Origin: Christensenella sp. UBA4263
GTDB lineage: Bacteria; Bacillota; Clostridia; Christensenellales; Aristaeellaceae
DNA: 64,000 nt
Reading direction: 5' to 3'
Assembly (NCBI GenBank): GCA_002395225.1
Contig: DGWH01000036.1
Location: 1 to 64,000 of the forward strand
Of this stretch, positions 40,644-48,687 are shown piece by piece (within the stretch, counting starts at the first letter, position 1; each line of letters starts with the position of its first letter). Below the pieces are notes generated by a model. The model did no database searches, was not told the DNA's origin, and saw only the letters and a program-made list of their open reading frames with translations. The position numbers and the translations under genes were made by a program.

Positions 40644-43341
40644 AGTCATCTACTACTTCGCGTGAGTATCTTGGATCATCCCAGTTTGAAGACAACTCAT
40701 CAGCTACTATCTGCATGATGCGTACTAGGAATTCTTTAGCCTTTATAAACTCCTCTGTATTTACCAATTCAGTATAATTAACGGATGAGATAAAGCGTTC
40801 AATTTCAGTATCAGCATTATCGTCATTACTGAGAATAGAAACAAGTTTTTGGTTCTTCACTTTTAAAGCATTGTTGACCTTTGCCAGCATTGAAAACGCT
40901 TGCATTTTTAGACTTTCAATTTCTGCGTTGGAGAAAACATAGCCGTTCCGGTTTTCCTTTCGTGAATACTCATCAAGAGAGGCAAACGCCACTCTGATCT
41001 TTCTGGTTTTCTGAATGCTAACATAGCGGAGAGAGCTCGACTTTCTGGCAAATTCAACAGTGACGATTTGGTTTTTAATGGCTACTGATTCTGGAATAAT
41101 ATCGTATTCATAATCAGCGTAGCCTAAATTAAGCAGAGTCAGCAAGAACAAATATTCGTTCTTCCTGATAAATTCTGCCAGGAGCATCATAGCAATGTTG
41201 CGATTATCACGCATGACGCGGCTAAGCCTCAGTGCAGACTCTCTATCTGTAACTTTGCTTTTGCATTTCTGCCAAATTGGGTTAGCATACCATGTAGCTA
41301 CAGCTTCACCTCCATTCTCTGCCTCGATGAGGTGAATTACATCAGAATAGTACATGCGGTTGTTTTTTGCACTGTTGCAAGATTTACAGAGGAACTGAAA
41401 CTCTGGTCTATGACAAAAACCAAGGGAAATTGGTCCTATATGGTCAGCGCTACAAGGACGGGGGTGATGCCCCTCGCTACCTTCATTTGCACAGTATTCT
41501 TTTTTCATATCCGGATTCGAATTAATGAATCCCATTAACTTGTTTGCTGTTATCCAGTTTCCATCACTCCAGTTTTCAAAAGCCCGACGATCTGTAGAAT
41601 ATGAAGCTAGGTTTTCTTTTGATCTGCCTTTATCTGCGGAAGACCTACAGCAGCGGTTAAATGTATGAAATCCGTCTAACCGATCTGGTGCATTGGACAT
41701 GGCCCCCGGTCCAAGCATACTTGGTTCCTTCGGAATGTACTCTTCTTCTATCCACTTTGTCCAAGCAGACAGGTCATTTCCTAACTTTGGAAACTCTTTA
41801 ACCTGGGTGCATTTCAAAAGTCCGGGGAGAGCAGCGAAAGCTCTATTTCCGTACGTATCAACAAAAGCAGCGAGAAAATCGATAATATGCGTCACTTCAT
41901 TCATTTCTACCGTGCCGTCATAAAAATTCAATTTCTGAACTCTTTTCATGAAGTTGGAGGATAGGTAACAATAACGAATATCCATTACACGCCCACATAC
42001 TTTACACGGGTGTTGTTTCGTAGGATGGATAGTCTTTGCTACTTTACTAATCCACTTATCTTCTTCAGTACTGATTCCAATTTCGCCTGCTTTCTCAACC
42101 CACCATTGATATCTCTTGTCATGAGAAAACTGAAAGGCCCCGCTTACACGATTAGAGGGCGCTTCCCATTGAATCGTTCCGTCATCATGGCGCAAATCTG
42201 GCATTCCAGCATAAGCTGGATTTGTCACGATTTCTTCTTCATACTGCAGGAAAGCTTCACTTGCTTCGTAGTTATTCTTCTTCTTACCGCGGGTAGCCAC
42301 AACATCTTCCCCCCTTATAGTTGAATAATACTGATCGAGTAATTCATAAGCTTTTGTTCCCATGTCTTTCGCAAGGGCAACTGGTACAGCGTTTCCGATT
42401 TGACGATATTTTGAACTCAAACTGCCGCATAAGACCCAGTCGTCAGGAAAAGTTTGGATTCTGGCATTCTCTCTATAGGAAAATGGTCTGATTTCAAACG
42501 GATGACATCTGTCCGCTTGCTTTGAACTCGGCGCGGTCATAATTGTGAAACTAGGCTCATCAAGTTTGAATCGCCGTAAAATGCCAGTTTTCCCACCAGG
42601 CATATACCAGCATTGTTTCATGTATTCTTTTGCAATATCTTCCGGTAGGTCTTTCCAGCAGCCTCCCGGAGGAATCAATTCCATTACTTTCTGTTTGTTT
42701 TGAGAATACCTTGCACATTCTTCCACCCCTGGATCTGTATCCAGTTTTATGTCTTTTAATAGGGGCTTATATTCGTGAGGCTTTGGAAACTCAAACTCGC
42801 AGATTTCATGTATATCTTTTCTTATCCCAACGGTAAATAAACGTTGTCTTCGTTGTGGCACACCATAATCCCAGGCATCTAATACTTCATAATTCGTAAC
42901 ATAACCAGCAGCGTCAAAAGCTTCCAAGATTGTCGCGTATGTATGCCCATTATCATGACCTCGTAAACCTTTCACATTTTCAAATATGAGCATTTTAGGA
43001 GCTAGCTGCCTTAAGAATTCAGCGTAATAAGTAAAGAGCTGTCCTCTTGAATCTGCAAAACCAAGCCGCTTCCCTATGGTGCTAAAGCTTTGACAAGGAG
43101 GTCCTCCGGAGAGTAAATCCAATTCACCTTTCTTTATCGAAAAAAGTTCTTCAAGATTATGTGAAGCTATATCCCTTATATCTGCGCATATTACGTTCCA
43201 ATTAGGCCGATTCGTCTTTAACGTTTCAGCCGCGCTTCGATCTATTTCAACCAAACCAATGGTAGTAAAACCAGACATTTCAAGTCCTAGGGCAAGTCCT
43301 CCACATCCTGCGAACAGTTCTAGAGACGTAAATGTTTTCAT
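40642..43341 (-). CDS. Single-chain m5C methyltransferase-HNH restriction endonuclease (Eco31I/Esp3I/Alw26I-like)
   Basis: An 899-residue fusion. Residues 1-335 are a complete m5C methyltransferase in normal order: LFAGCGG (9-15), GGPPCQSFS (79-87), ENVKG (121-125), VPQRRQR (161-167), QIGNAVP (314-320). Residues 355-899 resemble type IIS restriction enzymes of the Alw26I/Eco31I/Esp3I group: a CKVCG knuckle (446-450) and an HNH site with D633-H634 and N656 in HIGPIS...CKSCNSAKNN. Those relatives recognise GTCTC-type targets and pair with m6A and m5C methyltransferases, which fits the neighbouring fusion. Its ATG overlaps the stop of the upstream glycosylase gene (ATGA), so the two are translationally coupled. 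Target sequence is not determined. Confidence 0.88.
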   Translation of the reverse strand: MKTFTSLELFAGCGGLALGLEMSGFTTIGLVEIDRSAAETLKTNRPNWNVICADIRDIASHNLEELFSIKKGELDLLSGGPPCQSFSTIGKRLGFADSRGQLFTYYAEFLRQLAPKMLIFENVKGLRGHDNGHTYATILEAFDAAGYVTNYEVLDAWDYGVPQRRQRLFTVGIRKDIHEICEFEFPKPHEYKPLLKDIKLDTDPGVEECARYSQNKQKVMELIPPGGCWKDLPEDIAKEYMKQCWYMPGGKTGILRRFKLDEPSFTIMTAPSSKQADRCHPFEIRPFSYRENARIQTFPDDWVLCGSLSSKYRQIGNAVPVALAKDMGTKAYELLDQYYSTIRGEDVVATRGKKKNNYEASEAFLQYEEEIVTNPAYAGMPDLRHDDGTIQWEAPSNRVSGAFQFSHDKRYQWWVEKAGEIGISTEEDKWISKVAKTIHPTKQHPCKVCGRVMDIRYCYLSSNFMKRVQKLNFYDGTVEMNEVTHIIDFLAAFVDTYGNRAFAALPGLLKCTQVKEFPKLGNDLSAWTKWIEEEYIPKEPSMLGPGAMSNAPDRLDGFHTFNRCCRSSADKGRSKENLASYSTDRRAFENWSDGNWITANKLMGFINSNPDMKKEYCANEGSEGHHPRPCSADHIGPISLGFCHRPEFQFLCKSCNSAKNNRMYYSDVIHLIEAENGGEAVATWYANPIWQKCKSKVTDRESALRLSRVMRDNRNIAMMLLAEFIRKNEYLFLLTLLNLGYADYEYDIIPESVAIKNQIVTVEFARKSSSLRYVSIQKTRKIRVAFASLDEYSRKENRNGYVFSNAEIESLKMQAFSMLAKVNNALKVKNQKLVSILSNDDNADTEIERFISSVNYTELVNTEEFIKAKEFLVRIMQIVADELSSNWDDPRYSREVVDD

Positions 43342-44009
43342 TCTGAAAGTACCTCATTATTTTTGAATAAATGAAATTCATTTTTTGTAAAACCATAATC
43401 CAAAGCACGGTACATAAAGCGCGCCGCAACGGAGGAATAAGGCTTCCATTTTTTGCACCTTTTCTCAACCGAGCCCATTGACACATCATCTGTCTTATAG
43501 AGCCAACGGTACGCCTGAAGGAATGCACCGTCTTCATATGGTAAAACATCTTGTCTATCCAAAATGAAGATGAGATACATTTTTGATGTCCAAGGGCCAA
43601 TGCCTTTTATACTGGTCAACTTTTTTATGATGTCAGCATCAGACATCTCTTTGAACTCACTAAATACAATACTTCCTGAAATCACAGCATTTGTCAGGTT
43701 TTGAATGCAGTTCACTTTTGCACTTGATGTACCGCAACTACGCAATTCCTCATACGACAGTCGCCTGATTACCTTAGGTGATACATCACCGCCACATAAG
43801 TTTTCCAATCTGCTGTATATTTTTTGGCCAGCCTTAATCGACATCATTTGTTCTATAATTTCATGCACCATATGGGAGTATGGATCTTGCTCGTGAGGTA
43901 CATAAGATATAGGACCGACCATAGAAATGATCTTTGCCAATCGTTTATCTTTTCGACAAAGATATTGAACCGATGGGGTGTTCATATCTAATGTAACCAT
44001 TTCAGCCAT
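43338..44009 (-). CDS. AlkA-like HhH-GPD DNA glycosylase in the restriction-modification operon
   Basis: A 223-residue helix-hairpin-helix base-excision glycosylase: the hairpin LTSIKGIGPWTSKMYLIF (about 141-158) and the catalytic aspartate in VLPYEDGAFLQAY (about residue 169). No Fe-S cysteine cluster follows, so it is nearer AlkA than MutY/Nth. ATG 44009 has GAGGTG upstream; its stop overlaps the next gene's start. Glycosylases or Vsr nucleases linked to m5C methyltransferases usually repair T:G mismatches caused by 5-methylcytosine deamination; this could be an AlkA-type version, or it could remove aberrantly methylated bases. Role is inference. Confidence 0.82.
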   Translation of the reverse strand: MAEMVTLDMNTPSVQYLCRKDKRLAKIISMVGPISYVPHEQDPYSHMVHEIIEQMMSIKAGQKIYSRLENLCGGDVSPKVIRRLSYEELRSCGTSSAKVNCIQNLTNAVISGSIVFSEFKEMSDADIIKKLTSIKGIGPWTSKMYLIFILDRQDVLPYEDGAFLQAYRWLYKTDDVSMGSVEKRCKKWKPYSSVAARFMYRALDYGFTKNEFHLFKNNEVLSE

Positions 44010-44111
44010 AATGCACCTCAATCAACGTTTAAGCTTTATCATGCTCCCAGCCATATAATCTAACAATGATAGAGCTAAGGACATGCTCCAAACCCTATTC
44101 TATCTGATTCT

Positions 44112-44318
44112 CTATACTTGCTTTTCTTCAGGCAAAAACAATTTGTATGTTTCAACCTCCAGAGCATCTGCGATTCGCTGTATATTATCCAGCGAGATAC
44201 TCCTTTTGCATCGTTCAACGGCACTAATGTATGTTCGATGCATGCCGCACTTCTCTGCAAGCTCCTCTTGCGACAATCCATCGGCTTGCCGGAACTTGCG
44301 GACATTATTAGCAAACAC
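44112..44318 (-). CDS. Restriction-modification controller (C) protein
   Basis: A 68-residue XRE-fold protein (FRQADGLSQEELAEKCGMHR, TYISAVERCKRSIS) with the size and SQEELA...YISxxERGxR pattern of C-proteins that time expression of restriction genes. It is first in the leftward operon with the glycosylase and restriction enzyme. Two tandem C-box-like sites lie 70-95 bases upstream. The start is probably GTG 44318, but the GGAGGTG at about 44341 is unusually distant, so it may be leaderless from a near promoter or start elsewhere. Confidence 0.72.
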   Translation of the reverse strand: MFANNVRKFRQADGLSQEELAEKCGMHRTYISAVERCKRSISLDNIQRIADALEVETYKLFLPEEKQV

Positions 44319-44384
44319 AGCTAAGATATCCGTATCGATTCACCTCCCGTTGATGAATACATACACAAATATCTTATGGCAAAA

Positions 44385-44414
44385 GTAGACAATAAGTCTA
44401 CAGACAATAAGTCT
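44385..44414. promoter_or_regulatory. Two tandem C-box operator sites
   Basis: AGAC-AATAA-GTCT occurs at 44387-44399 (extended to GTAGAC...GTCTAC over 44385-44401) and again at 44402-44414, 15 bases centre to centre. Paired dyads of GACT/AGTC type are the classical binding sites of C-proteins. A candidate leftward promoter (TTGCCA, 17 bases, TATTCA) lies just downstream. Confidence 0.7.
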
Positions 44415-44463
44415 CATTGAGCATTTGCTAATAACTTTACAGTTTCACTTCACAGTTTCATTG

Positions 44464-44492
44464 TTGACAATTAGTATTTCATCTGCTATACT
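44464..44492 (+). promoter_or_regulatory. Consensus promoter of the rightward XRE gene
   Basis: TTGACA (44464-44469), 17-base spacer, TATACT (44487-44492). It is divergent from the C-protein operon, about 50 bases from the C-boxes. Confidence 0.8.
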
Positions 44493-44571
44493 CATGTAAG
44501 CAGACATGCTAACAAGCAGCCAGACTTACTCGCTGTCCGCCCCACAACGAGAAAGAAAGAGGAGTGTACCC

Positions 44572-44955
44572 ATGAATGCCAACACCACCGCCCCTGCGAA
44601 CTTTGGAGAGTTTCTCCAGAGAAAACGCGAGGAAAAGCAGATCACGCTCAGGAAGATGGCCGAGCAGCTCGGCTTCTCCGCTCCATTCCTGAGTGACGTT
44701 GAAAAGGATCGCCGCAATCCGCCCGAACTCGCGAAGCTGGAACAAATCGCAGAAATCCTTGGACTTGACGACAACGACAAGCAGACTATGTACAACCTTG
44801 CCGGGAAGAAGCGCGACTCTGTCGCCCCGGATCTTCCTGATTACATCATGAAGCGTGACTATGTCGCCGCAGCTCTTCGCACGGCGCGCGACCTGGACGC
44901 GGGAGAGGAAGAGTGGCTTCGGTTTGTTGAAGAGTTAAAACAACGGAAGGGGTAA
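44572..44955 (+). CDS. XRE-family regulator
   Basis: A 127-residue protein with an N-terminal HTH (ITLRKMAEQLGFSAPFLSDV, EKDRRNPPELAKL; about 24-58) and a helical C-terminal part that often belongs to XRE proteins paired with an ImmA/IrrE protease. No such protease follows here. GAGGAG precedes ATG 44572. It is divergent from the restriction genes and may regulate the following membrane protein and nuclease-like genes. Confidence 0.85.
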   Translation: MNANTTAPANFGEFLQRKREEKQITLRKMAEQLGFSAPFLSDVEKDRRNPPELAKLEQIAEILGLDDNDKQTMYNLAGKKRDSVAPDLPDYIMKRDYVAAALRTARDLDAGEEEWLRFVEELKQRKG

Positions 44956-44988
44956 TCAGCTTTTTGAATTGAAACGAGGTGAATAGAT

Positions 44989-45423
44989 ACGTCCGAAGCT
45001 TTATTTCTCACGGTTTTATCAGGTGCTTTAATTTTCGTGTTCCAAAAAATTACGGATCAAATGTGGATATCACACTGGAACAATTACAAGAAGTTGAAAG
45101 GCGAAATTGCCTACAATCTTGTTTTCTTTGCAAATGTTTATAGTAATCCTGCTAGTCAAAAGAACGATGAGTATGAAAAGGTATCAAAGGTTTTTAGAGA
45201 ACTTGCAGCAAATTTAGCTGCTTTTGCTGAAGTGCGGCCTGGATTGTGTCTTTTTGTTCCCAGATCCTCGATTCTAAAGGAGGCTTCTCGCGAGTTAATT
45301 GGGTTATCAAACGGATTGTATGAAAGAGATAGTAGAAATACCCAGGCTGAATCAAATGAAAAACGAAAGATTGCTATATGTAGACTTTTGAATATTCATT
45401 ATTATAATGGCAGGAGTTTGTGA
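44989..45423 (+). CDS. Small membrane-anchored protein with probable ACG start
   Basis: The reading frame makes sense from ACG 44989 (SEALFLTVLSGALIFVFQKI): the codon sits at normal distance after GAGGTG and opens an N-terminal transmembrane helix. An ATG in that position changed to ACG is the simplest explanation. A later GTG at 45037 would destroy the helix. The rest (144 residues in all) is a soluble helical domain (NLVFFANVYSNPASQKNDEY). Function unknown. Confidence 0.55.
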   Translation, partial: TSEALFLTVLSGALIFVFQKITDQMWISHWNNYKKLKGEIAYNLVFFANVYSNPASQKNDEYEKVSKVFRELAANLAAFAEVRPGLCLFVPRSSILKEASRELIGLSNGLYERDSRNTQAESNEKRKIAICRLLNIHYYNGRSL

Positions 45424-45507
45424 TAAAATCATATCCACACAACAGAATCTATGCTACATAATCTACGCTCATCTCAGGCAAAGATTAGAAATACGAGGAC
45501 AAAGCTT

Positions 45508-45798
45508 ATGATGACAAGCCCTAGCTCATTTATCGAAGAACTCAAAGACGCCGACTTTTTTGAACTCGTCTGCCAAAGGGATCAACTGCTGAGAAACATA
45601 AAACGGTTTGAGAAAAAAGAAATGGCCGGTGACCGTTCAGGAAAGGAATGGAAAATAAAACCCGGACCGGATGTAATGTATCAGGTTAATCTGGAGTATC
45701 TTAGCGCTCTTTGTAATATGATGAAGGGAAAATACAATCTGGAGTATGTGTGGGGAAATAAAACGCTTGACCAGTCAACAGGTAAAGTGGAGCAATAA
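45508..45798 (+). CDS. Small helical protein of unknown function
   Basis: A 96-residue protein from ATG 45508 after GAGGAC (TSPSSFIEELKDADFFELVC); ATG 45451 is an in-frame alternative. It ends 28 bases before the DUF4365 gene and probably shares its transcript. No family recognised. Confidence 0.55.
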   Translation: MMTSPSSFIEELKDADFFELVCQRDQLLRNIKRFEKKEMAGDRSGKEWKIKPGPDVMYQVNLEYLSALCNMMKGKYNLEYVWGNKTLDQSTGKVEQ

Positions 45799-45826
45799 GA
45801 TACATGTGTTGTAAGGAGAACGTCTA

Positions 45827-47668
45827 GTGGCAGCTTCAAACAACAAAAGAATAGAAGAAACAGCGACAACTGCACTTAAAGCAGTATTATTGCATTGCCC
45901 TATTTTAGATTCTTTTATTAGTACCAATGATAAAACTCCAACTTGGGATGGAATGGTTTACGTATACAAAAATGCTTCATTTAGAAAAGCTGATCTATTA
46001 GGTCGGGTTCCAGTGCAGATAAAAGGGACAGAAAAGGCTATTATTTCAGACACTGCTTCCTATTCATGTCAAATCGCAGATATCAGAAACTATTACAGAG
46101 ATGGGGGATGTATTTTCTTCCTTGTCAGTGTAGAAACACCTACAGGCACGGCAAATATTTATTATGCAGATCTACAGGTGCTTGATCTAAAAAAATATTT
46201 GGACAACGCTGGACAGAAAAAACACACAACTATAATGCTAGAAAAGTTTCCGCAAGATGATCCAGATGAAATGAGCTCCATTTTCATAAGTTTCGTTGAA
46301 AATTCACGAAAACAGACAAGCTTTATCGGAAAAGAAATTGTATCGTTCGAACAGTTGGAGAAGAATGGAATCGAAATTGAATCGATTTCTTTCAATACTT
46401 CAGGCATTGGGCTGAACATTGATAATATTGGAACCTTTATTTCCAAACACACATTCTACTTATATGCAAAGCCAAAAGGGTTGGATATTGATATCCCTAT
46501 CCAGAAAGTTAGTAATGCTAGTGTGTATAAACACATCTCCGGAAAAGTTCAGGTTAGGAATAAAGAGTATTTTCCATCATATTGTGTTCAGTATGAAAAA
46601 GGTACACCGATTCTTCATGTGGGGAAAGGCATCAGGATATCTTTAGATCATCAAAACAGTAAACTGACCATTGATTTTAAACCGACAGGAACACTCTCGA
46701 ATTTCATTCAGGACGCATCGTGTTTCATTGATATAATAGAGAGCCGAGAGATAACGCTCAATGGATATAAGCTTCGCTTTGCAGGAGTGAATTCTTTTGA
46801 AGTCAAAAAATACAAAGACAGCTTGCGTTATTATACCGATGTGAAGAAAATGCTTGATATTCTTGGAGTAAAAGAAGAACTCCAATGTGGAAGTCTTTCT
46901 GCCAGGGATGAAATAAACATTAGTAATATCGTAAATGCAGTTCTTTATAACAAAAGGATTGCTTTTTCTAAATCTAAAGATTCCGTGTTTCATGGAGTAA
47001 TCAAAATTGCAAATTTGTCAATATGGATTTGGGCTACCAGGCAAGAGGAAGGTTACTATCAACTTGAAAACTTCTTCGAGCCACATAGAATAGCGCTCTT
47101 TGATGGAACTGACACAATGCAGTGTAATCCGATTCCGTGTTCACACTATATATTACTTAATAAAGAGGCCTTCATTCATACATCTAACATGGATTATGAG
47201 TTGATGAAAAGAGATCTCTGCTCAATGAAACATCATCCTCTGCGGATTGAATACGTAACACTTATGATGCTGAATGTTTTACGCGGATATGATGATCAAA
47301 AAGAAAAAGATGAGCGACTTCTTGATCTGGCAGATACGATTTGCAGATGGCTCTCAATGGATAAGGAAACAGTTGATTATCCCATTTTAAGATTAAATCA
47401 GCTGCAAATTGAGAAACGACGTCGATCACTTACTACTCGGGAAGTTATTGAACTTGGAAAGTTTACAGGAATAGAGTATCCAACTGATATACGCTGCGGA
47501 GCCTTTCTCTTGCTGGAAGATTCTGTTGAGGCGCAGAAATGCTTTAATGAACTATCTCGAGAAAAACAGAAAGAATTTATCACTTTCCCAATATGTTACT
47601 TCGGAAAGCTGATTGAGGGAGAAACGCATAATGGATTGGATGGAGTTTTACCAGGAGTTTGCCGATAA
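45827..47668 (+). CDS. DUF4365-type PD-(D/E)XK nuclease-like protein
   Basis: A 613-residue protein starting at GTG 45827 after AAGGAGA. The first 170 residues match DUF4365: KRIEETATTALKAVL, then TPTWDGMVYVY and RVPVQIKGTEK, where WDG aspartate and QIK lysine fill the metal and catalytic places of a restriction-type nuclease fold. The remaining 440 residues are of unknown fold. It overlaps the truncated McrB-type gene by 38 bases, so the two belonged to one operon. DUF4365 genes are commonly found in defence islands; activity here is inference. Confidence 0.7.
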   Translation: MAASNNKRIEETATTALKAVLLHCPILDSFISTNDKTPTWDGMVYVYKNASFRKADLLGRVPVQIKGTEKAIISDTASYSCQIADIRNYYRDGGCIFFLVSVETPTGTANIYYADLQVLDLKKYLDNAGQKKHTTIMLEKFPQDDPDEMSSIFISFVENSRKQTSFIGKEIVSFEQLEKNGIEIESISFNTSGIGLNIDNIGTFISKHTFYLYAKPKGLDIDIPIQKVSNASVYKHISGKVQVRNKEYFPSYCVQYEKGTPILHVGKGIRISLDHQNSKLTIDFKPTGTLSNFIQDASCFIDIIESREITLNGYKLRFAGVNSFEVKKYKDSLRYYTDVKKMLDILGVKEELQCGSLSARDEINISNIVNAVLYNKRIAFSKSKDSVFHGVIKIANLSIWIWATRQEEGYYQLENFFEPHRIALFDGTDTMQCNPIPCSHYILLNKEAFIHTSNMDYELMKRDLCSMKHHPLRIEYVTLMMLNVLRGYDDQKEKDERLLDLADTICRWLSMDKETVDYPILRLNQLQIEKRRRSLTTREVIELGKFTGIEYPTDIRCGAFLLLEDSVEAQKCFNELSREKQKEFITFPICYFGKLIEGETHNGLDGVLPGVCR

Positions 47669-48053
47669 GCTTCTGCTGTACAGGAGCAATCGGGATGAAC
47701 TCGTAAAAAAGGTCTCGCTCGTCTATGAAATGACCAGTTTGCCTATGCCGAAATTGGAATCGGGTGAACTGCGGGATATAGATCCATTTACGGTCTTTGG
47801 CTTCTTCAATAAAGGAATAACGGAATCCAACCGTGTCTCGATTCTAAAAGCTGTCAAGACGTTGTTTGGCGTTGACGCCGCCGTCCCGGACACGTTTACC
47901 GGCATACCTGTGCTCAACAATATGCATGCATGCTTCTACAGGTTTTCTGACTGTTGTGGCTCTTGTGAAATGTCCAATAGTAGATCAATAAGCTGTCATT
48001 TGTTTGCTCATCTGACTTGTCAAAGGCTTATTGCCGTAGAGTCAGATATATGA
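47631..48053 (+). pseudogene. Truncated McrB-type gene, N-terminal domain only
   Basis: The 140-residue frame begins DWMEFYQEFADKLLLYRSNR, then DIDPFTVFGFFNKGITESNR and FTGIPVLNNMHACFYRF, which is the N-terminal domain of McrB-like AAA+ restriction proteins (some 700 residues in intact members). After about 47945 the sequence is unrelated, and no GTPase domain follows. A recombination event removed the rest, and this is the likely right boundary of the island. Start ATG 47631 with GAGGGAG. Confidence 0.75.
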
Positions 48054-48120
48054 TAAACGCTCATATTGTTCGAAGAATGCGGCAGAAGGATATTTTGCTG
48101 TAATGGATTGATGTGGAGAG

Positions 48121-48195
48121 AACCAGGGTGTAGCCTGAAGGCGTGCCAGCCCTTCCCCCGTTGGGCTGCCGCATGCTGGCGTACACACCCTGGTT
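48121..48195. ncRNA. Candidate folded RNA element
   Basis: AACCAGGGTGT (48121-48131) pairs perfectly with ACACCCTGGTT (48185-48195). Inside, GCCAGC (48145-48150) pairs with GCTGGC (48175-48180), while CAGCCC can alternatively pair with GGGCTG (48163-48168). The closed 75-base fold with a possible switch looks like a small RNA or an element end. No known family recognised. Confidence 0.35.
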
Positions 48196-48572
48196 AGAGG
48201 CTCCGTGTCAATCCTGAAGGCAAAAAATTCCGGTCGAGACACATACCAGCCTCTGGATCCTAACCAGTGTAAAGATGCTTTTTCAGTTTGAAAATCACCA
48301 CATAGTGAATGACCGGATTGACAGCGAGGTCAGTTCAGTGACAACTCCAGAGATCACCGTCATTTAGCCTTAATATCAGAGCAAGTGATAGTGCAATTTG
48401 ACCAATGTTTTTCTACCGCGTGCTTCGAGAGTTTTGTGCAGTTTTTTCGGTCTGACGATCGAAATGAGTCTTTTCAGGTCGTTTTGACAGTCATTGTGAG
48501 CAAAAAGTGACAAACCCCTTATCAATTTAATGACAGTTCAGTTTAGCCACAACACAAGATAACAACCCAGAA

Positions 48573-48661
48573 AACATACAAGATAGAATACAAGATAGCA
48601 TACAAGATAACATACAGGAAAAGCATACAAGATAACATACAGGAAAAGCATACAAGATAAC
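48573..48661. repeat. Short tandem repeat tract upstream of the Fic gene
   Basis: Units of CATACAAGATAA, partly expanded to a 25-base unit ending ACAGGAAAAG that occurs twice, fill this stretch. Copy number could change by slippage and alter the distance between promoter and the Fic gene. Confidence 0.8.
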
Positions 48662-48687
48662 GCCAAGTTCTTGAGTATTTGAGTCTA

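Larger units (their letters stand above)
48054..48687. other. Gene-free junction between island and Fic gene
   Basis: No gene recognised. It contains the structured element at 48121-48195 and the short tandem repeats at 48573-48661. The sequence between, 48200-48560, shows nothing I can assign. Confidence 0.5.

Noticed and set aside
19310..48060. Prophage or complete conjugative element
   Set aside because: No capsid, tail, terminase, relaxase, coupling protein or integrase was recognised; only cargo-like genes remain.
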